Assembly (NCBI RefSeq): GCF_963678635.1
Contig: NC_087067.1
Location: 58,632,487 to 58,696,486 of the forward strand
Length of the DNA: 64,000 bases
Direction: 5' to 3'
DNA from: Symsagittifera roscoffensis
Lineage: Eukaryota > Xenacoelomorpha > Acoela > Convolutidae
The first letter of the stretch is position 1. Every line of letters begins with the position of its first letter. Below the pieces are notes generated by a model that saw only the letters and a program-made list of their open reading frames with translations, was not told the origin of the DNA and searched no databases. A program made the position numbers and the translations under genes. Positions 56,123 to 64,000 of this stretch are shown here, piece by piece.

Positions 56123-58238
56123 TTACTTTCGTATCGAAAGTCGGAACAAGACTGCTCGTATCGGGGCGAAGCCCTGAATGTTCCGACTGCTTTTAAGGTT
56201 TATGGAGCAGTGATAACATGGAAAAATTAAATGAAATAAAACAAAATGAAAAATTGTTTTACAAAAATTTGGTTTTTTTTTTAAAAAAATTATCCCCCCA
56301 CACGGCATTTAAAGTACAAAAAGAGAAATTTGGTTCTTTGTAACAAATCAATTTTGGCAAATAAGCTCCTTTCAACCAATTTGGAACGATTTCTAAGACG
56401 GATTAAATCGCCGCTTGCGCGTTAATAGAGCGAGTTATTTCGCGCGTTGATTGTCACAAATTGGCCAAAATAACAACCTTTAAACCCCCATAACTTTACG
56501 AAAAACGATCACAGGTGGAATAATTTTTCAAATTTGAGCTCAAGTTAACAATACCTTTTGAATGATTTTAAAAAGTTACGTCAAAAATGGCTTGTTAAAA
56601 AGTCGAAATTTGTCTGAAGAAAAAAACCCATCCCGAGCACAAATATTTCGTTACTTTCGTATCGAAAGTCGGAACAAGACTGCTCGTATTGGGGCGAAGC
56701 CCTGAATGTTCCGACTGCCTTTAAGGTTTATGGAGCAGTGATAACATGGAAAAATTAAATGAAAAAAAAACAAAATGAAAATTTGTTTTACTAAAATTCG
56801 ATTTTTTTCAATTAAAAATTATCCCCCCACACGGCATATAAAGTACAAAAAGAGAAACTTGGTTCCTTGTAACAAATCAGTTTGGGCAAATAAGCTTCTT
56901 TCAACTAATTTGGAACGATTTCTAAGAAGGATTAAATCTCCGCTTACGCGTTAATAGAGCGAGTTATATCGCGCGTTAATTGTCACATAATGGCCAAAAT
57001 AACAATCTTTAAACCCCCATAACTTTACGAAAAATGAGCAAAGGTGAAATAACTTTTCAAATTTGAGCTCAAGACAACAATACCTTTCGAATGATTTTTA
57101 AAAATTCCGTCAAAAATGACTAGTTAAAAAGTCGAAATTTGTCTGAAGAAAAAAAAAACAACCCGAGCACAAATATTTCGTTACTTTCGTATCGAAAGTC
57201 GGAACAAGACTGCTCGTATCGGGGCGAAGCCCTGAATGTTCCGACTGCTTTTAAGGTTTATGGAGCAGTGATAACATGGAAAAATTAAATGAAATAAAAC
57301 AAAATGAAAAATTGTTTTACAAAAATTTGGTTTTTTTTTTAAAAAAATTATCCCCCCACACGGCATTTAAAGTACAAAAAGAGAAATTTGGTTCTTTGTA
57401 ACAAATCAATTTTGGCAAATAAGCTCCTTTCAACCAATTTGGAACGATTTCTAAGACGGATTAAATCGCCGCTTGCGCGTTAATAGAGCGAGTTATTTCG
57501 CGCGTTGATTGTCACAAATTGGCCAAAATAACAACCTTTAAACCCCCATAACTTTACGAAAAACGATCACAGGTGGAATAATTTTTCAAATTTGAGCTCA
57601 AGTTAACAATACCTTTTGAATGATTTTAAAAAGTTACGTCAAAAATGGCTTGTTAAAAAGTCGAAATTTGTCTGAAGAAAAAAACCCATCCCGAGCACAA
57701 ATATTTCGTTACTTTCGTATCGAAAGTCGGAACAAGACTGCTCGTATTGGGGCGAAGCCCTGAATGTTCCGACTGCCTTTAAGGTTTATGGAGCAGTGAT
57801 AACATGGAAAAATTAAATGAAAAAAAAACAAAATGAAAATTTGTTTTACTAAAATTCGATTTTTTTCAATTAAAAATTATCCCCCCACACGGCATATAAA
57901 GTACAAAAAGAGAAACTTGGTTCCTTGTAACAAATCAGTTTGGGCAAATAAGCTTCTTTCAACTAATTTGGAACGATTTCTAAGAAGGATTAAATCTCCG
58001 CTTACGCGTTAATAGAGCGAGTTATATCGCGCGTTAATTGTCACATAATGGCCAAAATAACAATCTTTAAACCCCCATAACTTTACGAAAAATGAGCAAA
58101 GGTGAAATAACTTTTCAAATTTGAGCTCAAGACAACAATACCTTTCGAATGATTTTTAAAAATTCCGTCAAAAATGACTAGTTAAAAAGTCGAAATTTGT
58201 CTGAAGAAAAAAACCCAGCCCGAGCACAAATATTTCGT
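56123..58238 (+). repeat. higher-order dimer duplication in the satellite
   Basis: 56123-57180 and 57181-58238 are almost identical 1058-bp two-monomer blocks, sharing rare markers (GCTTGCGCG, TATTGGGG, GAAAAAAAAACAAAATG) in the same order. Confidence 0.85.
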
Positions 58239-61200
58239 TACTTTCATATCGAAAGTCGGAACGAGACTGCTCGTATCGGGGTGAAACCCTGAATTTTCCG
58301 ACTGCCTTTAAGGTTTATGGAGCAGTGATAACATGGAAAAATTAAATGAAATGAAACAAAATGAAAATTTGTTTTCCTAAAATTCGATTTTTTTTTATAA
58401 AAATTCTCCCCCACACGGCATATAAAGTACAAAAAGAGAAAATTGGTTCCTTGTATCAAATCAATTTTGGCAAATAAGCTCCTTTCAACCAATTTGGAAC
58501 GATTTCTAAAACGGATTAAATCGCCGCTTACGCGTTAATAGAGCGAAATATATCGCGTGTTAATTGTCACAAATTTGCCAAAATAACAATCTTTGAACCA
58601 CCATAACTTTACGAAAAATAAGCACAGGTGAAATAACTTTTCAAATTTGAGCTCAAGACAACAATACCTTTCGAATGATATAAAAAAAATTCCGTCAAAA
58701 ATTGCGAGTTAAAAAGTCGAAATTTGTCTGAAGAAAAAAAACCCACCCCGAGCACAAATATTTCGTTACTTTCTTATCGAAAGTCGGAACAAGACTGCTC
58801 GTATCGGGGCGAAGCCCTGAATGTTCCGACTGCCTTTAAGGTTTATGGAGCAGTGATAACATGGAAAAATTAAATGAAATAAAACAAAATGAAAAATTGT
58901 TTTACTAAAATTCGATTTTTTTAAAATAAAAATTATCCCCCCACACGGCATTTAAAGTACAAAAAGAGAAATTTGGTTCTTTGTAACAAATCAATTTTGG
59001 CAAATAAGCTCCTTTCAACCAATTTGGAACGATTTCTAAGACGGATTAAATCATCGCTTGCGCGTTAATAGAGCGAGTTATTTCGCGCGTTGATTGTCAC
59101 AAATTGGCCAAAATAACAACCTTTAAACCCCCATAACTTTACGAAAAATGATCACAGGTGGAATAATTTTTCAAATTTGAGCTCAAGTTAACAATACCTT
59201 TTGAATGATTTTAAAAAGTTACGTCAAAAAAGGCTTGTTAAAAAGTCGAAATTTGTCTGAAGAAAAAAACCCATCCCGAGCACAAATATTTCGTTACTTT
59301 CGTATCGAAAGTCGGAACAAGACTGCTCGTATTGGGGCGAAGCCCTGAATGTTCCGACTGCCTTTAAGGTTTATGGAGCAGTGATAACATGGAAAAATTA
59401 AATGAAATAAAACAAAATGAAAATTTGTTTTACTAAAATTCGATTTTTTTTTAAATAAAAATTATCCCCCCACACGGCATATAAAGTACAAAAAGAGAAA
59501 CTTGGTTCCTTGTAACAAATCAATTTTGGCAAATAAGCTTCTTTCAACTAATTTGGAACGATTTCTAAGAAGGATTAAATCTCCGCTTACGCGTTAATAG
59601 AGCTAGTTATATCGCGCGTTAATTGTCACATATTGGCCAAAATAACAATCTTTAAACCCCCATAACTTTACGAAAAATGAGCACAGGTGAAATAACTTTT
59701 CAAATTTGAGCTCAAGACAACAATACCTTTCGAATGATTTTTAAAAATTCCGTCAAAAATGGCTAGTTAAAAAGTCGAAATTTGTCTGAAGAAAAAACCC
59801 ACCCCGAGCACAAATATTTCGTTAATTTCATATCGAAAGTCGGAACGAGACTGCTCGTATCGGGTTGAAACCCTGAATTTTCCGACTGCCTTTAAGGTTT
59901 ATGGAGCAGTGATAACATGGAAAAATTAAATGAAATGAAACAAAATGAAAATTTGTTTTCCTAAAATTCGATTTTTTTTATAAAAATTCTCCCCCACACG
60001 GCATATAAAGTACAAAAAGAGAAAATTGGTTCCTTGTATCAAATCAATTTTGACAAATAAGCTCCTTTCAACCAATTTGGAACGATTTCTAAGACGGATT
60101 AAATCGCCGCTTAAGCGTTAATAGAGCGAAATATATCGCGTGTTAATTGTCACAAATTTGCCAAAATAACAATCTTTAAACCCCCATAACTTTACGAAAA
60201 ATAAGCACAGGTGAAATAACTTTACAAATTTGAGCTCAAGACAACAATACCTTTCGAATGATATAAAAAAAATTCCGTCAAAAATTGCGAGTTAAAAAGT
60301 CGAAATTTGTCTGAAGAAAAAAAACCCACCCCGAGCACAAATATTTCGTTACTTTCGTATCGAAAGTCGGAACAAGACTGCTCGTATCGGGGCGAAGCCC
60401 TGAATGTTCCGACTGCCTTTAAGGTTTATGGAGCAGTGATAACATGGAAAAATTAAATGAAATAAAACAAAATGAAAAATTGTTTTACTAAAATTCGATT
60501 TTTTTTAAATAAAAATTATCCCCCCACACGGCATTTAAAGTACAAAAAGAGAAATTTGGTTCTTTGTAACAAATCAATTTTGGCAAATAAGCTCCTTTCA
60601 ACCAATTTGGAACGATTTCTAAGACGGATTAAATCGCCGCTTGCGCGTTAATAGAGCGAGTTATTTCGCGCGTTGATTGTCACAAATTGGCCAAAATAAC
60701 AACCTTTAAACCCCCATAACTTTACGAAAAATGATCACAGGTGGAATAATTTTTCAAATTTGAGCTCAAGTTAACAATACCTTTTGAATGATTTTAAAAA
60801 GTTACGTCAAAAATGGCTTGTTAAGAAGTCGAAATTTGTCTGAAGAAAAAAACCCATCCCGAGCACAAATATTTCGCTACTTTCGTATCGAAAGTCGGAA
60901 CAAGACTGCTCGTATTGGGGCGAAGCCCTGAATGTTCCGACTGCCTTTAAGGTTTATGGAGCAGTGATAACATGGAAAAATTAAATGAAATAAAACAAAA
61001 TGAAAATTTGTTTTACTAAAATTCGATTTTTTTTAAATAAAAATTATCCCCCCACACGGCATATAAAGTACAAAAAGAGAAACTTGGTTCCTTGTAACAA
61101 ATCAATTTTGTCAAATAAGCTTCTTTCAACTAATTTGGAACGATTTCTAAGAAGGATTAAATCTCCGCTTACTCGTTAATAGAGCGAGTTATATCGCGCG

Positions 61201-61405
61201 TTAATTGTCACATATTGGCCAAAATAACAATCTTTAAACCCCCATAACTTTACAAAAAATGAGCACAGGTGAAATAACTTTTCAAATTTGAGCTCAAGTT
61301 AACAATACCTTTTGAATGATTTTAAAAAGTTACGTCAAAAATGGCTTGTTAAGAAGTCGAAATTTGTCTGAAGAAAAAAACCCATCCCGAGCACAAATAT
61401 TTCGC
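58239..61405 (+). repeat. higher-order trimer duplication in the satellite
   Basis: Three-monomer blocks of about 1584 bp start at about 58239 and 59823. Each begins with the CATATCGAAAGTCGGAACGAG variant and ends with the TATTGGGG variant. A similar order of the first two types begins at 55066. Confidence 0.8.
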
Positions 61406-64000
61406 TACTTTCGTATCGAAAGTCGGAACAAGACTGCTCGTATTGGGGCGAAGCCCTGAATGTTCCGACTGCCTTTAAGGTTTATGGAGCAGTGATAACA
61501 TGGAAAAATTAAATGAAATAAAACAAAATGAAAATTTGATTTACTAAAATTCGATTTTTTTTAAATAAAAATTATCCCCCCACACGGCATATAAAGTACA
61601 AAAAGAGAAATTTGGTTCTTTGTAACAAATCAATTTTGGCAAATAAGCTCCTTTCAACCAATTTGGAACAATTTCTAAGACGGATTAAATCACCGCTTAC
61701 GCGTTAATAGAGCGAGTTATTTCGCGCGTTAATTGTCACAAATTGGCCAAAATAACAATCTTTAAATTTAAACCCCCATAACTTTGCAAAAAATGCTAAC
61801 AGGTGGAATAACTTTTCAAATTTGAGCTCAAGACAACAATACCTTTCGAATGATTTTAAAAAGTTCCGTCAAAAATGGCTAGTTAAAAAGTCGAAATTTG
61901 TCTGAAGAAAAAAAAACCCACCCCGAGCACAAATATTTCGTTACTTTCGTATCGAAAGTCGGAACAAGACTGCTCGTATCGGGGCAAAGCCCTGAATGTT
62001 CCGACTGCCTTTAAGGTTTATGGAGCAGTGATAACATAGAAAAATTAAATGAAATAAAACAAAATGAAAATTTGTTTTCCTAAAATTCGATTTTTTTAAA
62101 TAAAAATCATCCCCCCACACGGCATATAAGGTACAAAAAGAGAAATTTGGTTCCTTGTAACAAATCAATTTTGGCAAATAAGCTCATTTCAACCAATTTG
62201 GAACGATTTCTAAGACGGATTAAATCGCCGCTTAAGCGTTAATAGAGCGAAATATATCGCGTGTTAATTGTCACAAATTTGCCAAAATAACAATCTTTAA
62301 ACCCCCATAACTTTACGAAAAATAAGCACAGGTGAAATAACTTTACAAATTTGAGCTCAAGACAACAATACCTTTCGAATGATATAAAAAAAATTCCGTC
62401 AAAAATTGCGAGTTAAAAAGTCGAAATTTGTCTGAAGAAAAAAAACCCACCCCGAGCACAAATATTTCGTTACTTTCGTATCGAAAGTCGGAACAAGACT
62501 GCTCGTATCGGGGCGAAGCCCTGAATGTTCCGACTGCCTTTAAGGTTTATGGAGCAGTGATAACATGGAAAAATCAAATGAAATAAAACAAAATGAAAAT
62601 TTGTTTTACTAAAATTCGATTTTTTTAATAAAAATTATCCCCCCACACGGCATATAAAGTACAAAAAGAGAAATTTGGTTCTTTGTAACAAATCAATTTT
62701 GGCAAATAAGCTCCTTTCAACCAATTTGGAACGATTTCTAAGAAGGATTAAATCTCCGCTTACGCGTTAATAGAGCGAGTTATATCGCGCGTCAATTGTC
62801 ACAAATTGGCCAAAATAACAATCTTTAAACCCCCATAACTTTACGGGGGTTGATAACTTTTCAAATTTGAGCTCAAGACAGCAATACCTTTCGAATGAAT
62901 TTAAAAAATTCCGTCAAAAATGGCTAGTTAAAAAGTCGAAATTTGTCTGAAGAAAAAAAACCCAACCCGAGCACAAATATTTCGTTACTTTCGTATCAAA
63001 AGTCGGAACAAGACTGCTCGTATCGGGGCGAAGCCCTGAATTTTCCGACTGACTTTAAGGTTTATGGAGCAGTGATAACATGGAAAAATTAAATGAAATA
63101 AAACAAAATTAAAATTTGTTTTCCTAAAATTCGATTTTTTTTAATAAAAATTATCCCCCCACACGGCATATAAAGTACAAAAAGAGAAATTTGGTTCCTT
63201 GTAACAAATCAATTTTGGCAAATAAGCTCCTTTCAACCAATTTGGAACGATTTCTAAGACGGATTAAACCGCCGCTTACGCGTTAATAGAGCGAGTTATA
63301 TCGCGCGTTAATTGTCACAAATTGGCCAAAATAACAATCTTTAAACCCCCATAACTTTACGAAAAATGAGCACAAGTGAAATAAATTTTCGAATTTGAGC
63401 TCAAGACAACAATACCTTTCGAATGATATAAAAAATTCTGTCAAAAATTGCGAGTTACAAAATCCGAAATTTGTCTGAAGAAAAAAAACCCACCCCGAGC
63501 ACAAATATTTCGTTACTTTCGTATCGAAAACGAACAAGACTGCTCGTATCGGGGCGAAGCCCTGAATTTTCCGACTGCCTTTAAGGTTTATGGAGCAGTG
63601 ATAACATGGAAAAATTAAACGAAAAAGAAAACAAAATGAAAATTTGTTTTCCAAAAATTCGATTTTTTTAAATAAAAATCATCCCCCCACACGGCATATA
63701 AAGTACAAAAAGAGAAATTTGGTTCCTTGTAACAAATCAATTTTGGCAAATAAGCTCCGTTCAACCAATTTGGAACGATTTCTAAGAAGGATTAAATCTC
63801 CGCTTACGCGTTAATAGAGCGAGTTATATCGCGCGTCAATTGTCACAAATTGGCCAAAATAACAATCTTTAAACCCCCATAACTTTACGAAAAATGATCA
63901 CAGGTGAAATAACTTTTCAAATTTGAGCTCAAGGCAGCAATACCTTTCGAATGAATTTAAAAAATTCCGTCAAAAATGGCTAGTTAAAAAGTCGAAATTT

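Larger units (their letters stand above)
49930..64000 (+). repeat. satellite array, about 529-bp monomer, about 26.6 copies
   Basis: The landmark CACACGGCAT recurs every 515-537 bp, mostly 526-530 (for example 50494, 51022, 52075, 53132, 55240, 56300, 57358, 60527, 63688). The first monomer is the most diverged and the array runs off the window. Each monomer has a perfect hairpin (ACTTTCG TAT CGAAAGT), two CGCGTTAAT words about 20 bp apart and a conserved CCCCCATAACTTTA block. Internal variation shows higher-order blocks. ORFs of about 61 codons on the minus strand recur with the period and have no coding evidence. Confidence 0.97.

Overview
This is a eukaryotic, AT-rich, repeat-dense window, most likely from an invertebrate animal. 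Spliced exons have TTTTCAG-type acceptors, and there are metazoan ankyrin-repeat coding blocks, a BEL/Pao retrotransposon, a tnp2/CACTA-like transposase, a Polinton-type DNA polymerase B relic and a satellite array of about 14 kb. The acceptor style and the small first ORF of the BEL element are compatible with a nematode, but the sequence does not prove this.

Layout. 1-14511 is the left arm of a large inverted duplication whose right arm is 26297-31584. The left arm carries, inverted, ankyrin exons 1-3 (430-1664), an extra 1 kb of DNA (1671-2670), and a truncated tnp2-like transposase copy (12461-14511). It is interrupted by an internally deleted BEL/Pao element at 2990-11120 (516/513 bp LTRs, 5-bp target duplication CTAGT). 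The right arm keeps the uninterrupted empty site at 29719-29723, so the BEL element landed after the duplication. From 14521 rightward an ankyrin-repeat gene is read on the + strand: exons 1-3, a nonsense-mutated exon 4, exons 5-9, with a BEN-like domain in exon 9. It is followed at 25285-28356 by the longest copy of a SET-domain plus transposase gene, then by a second gene copy (30046-37093, broken at 37448) and a third (37948-43232, with possible 3' exons to 45203). The junction of copies 2 and 3 contains a 65-bp patch copied from about 600 bp upstream.

43.3-49.9 kb is AT-rich sequence with a decayed DNA polymerase B pseudogene (47406-48190, minus strand) and a 200-bp assembly gap (48354-48553) abutting a duplicated 124-bp segment. 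From about 49930 to the window end there is a tandem satellite of about 529 bp (about 26.6 monomers) with dimeric and trimeric higher-order duplication. Diverged pieces of the same sequence family lie beside the transposase copies and inside ankyrin-gene introns.

The most intriguing item is a GC-rich block repeated three times (20338, 35735, 39856). It can form a nested double pseudoknot with the strand order and some conserved nucleotides of HDV-like self-cleaving ribozymes. The SET-transposase fusion is second. Nearly all protein-coding material here is partial, duplicated or broken. The high similarity of the copies means uncollapsed haplotypes or misassembly must be excluded before biological conclusions are drawn.
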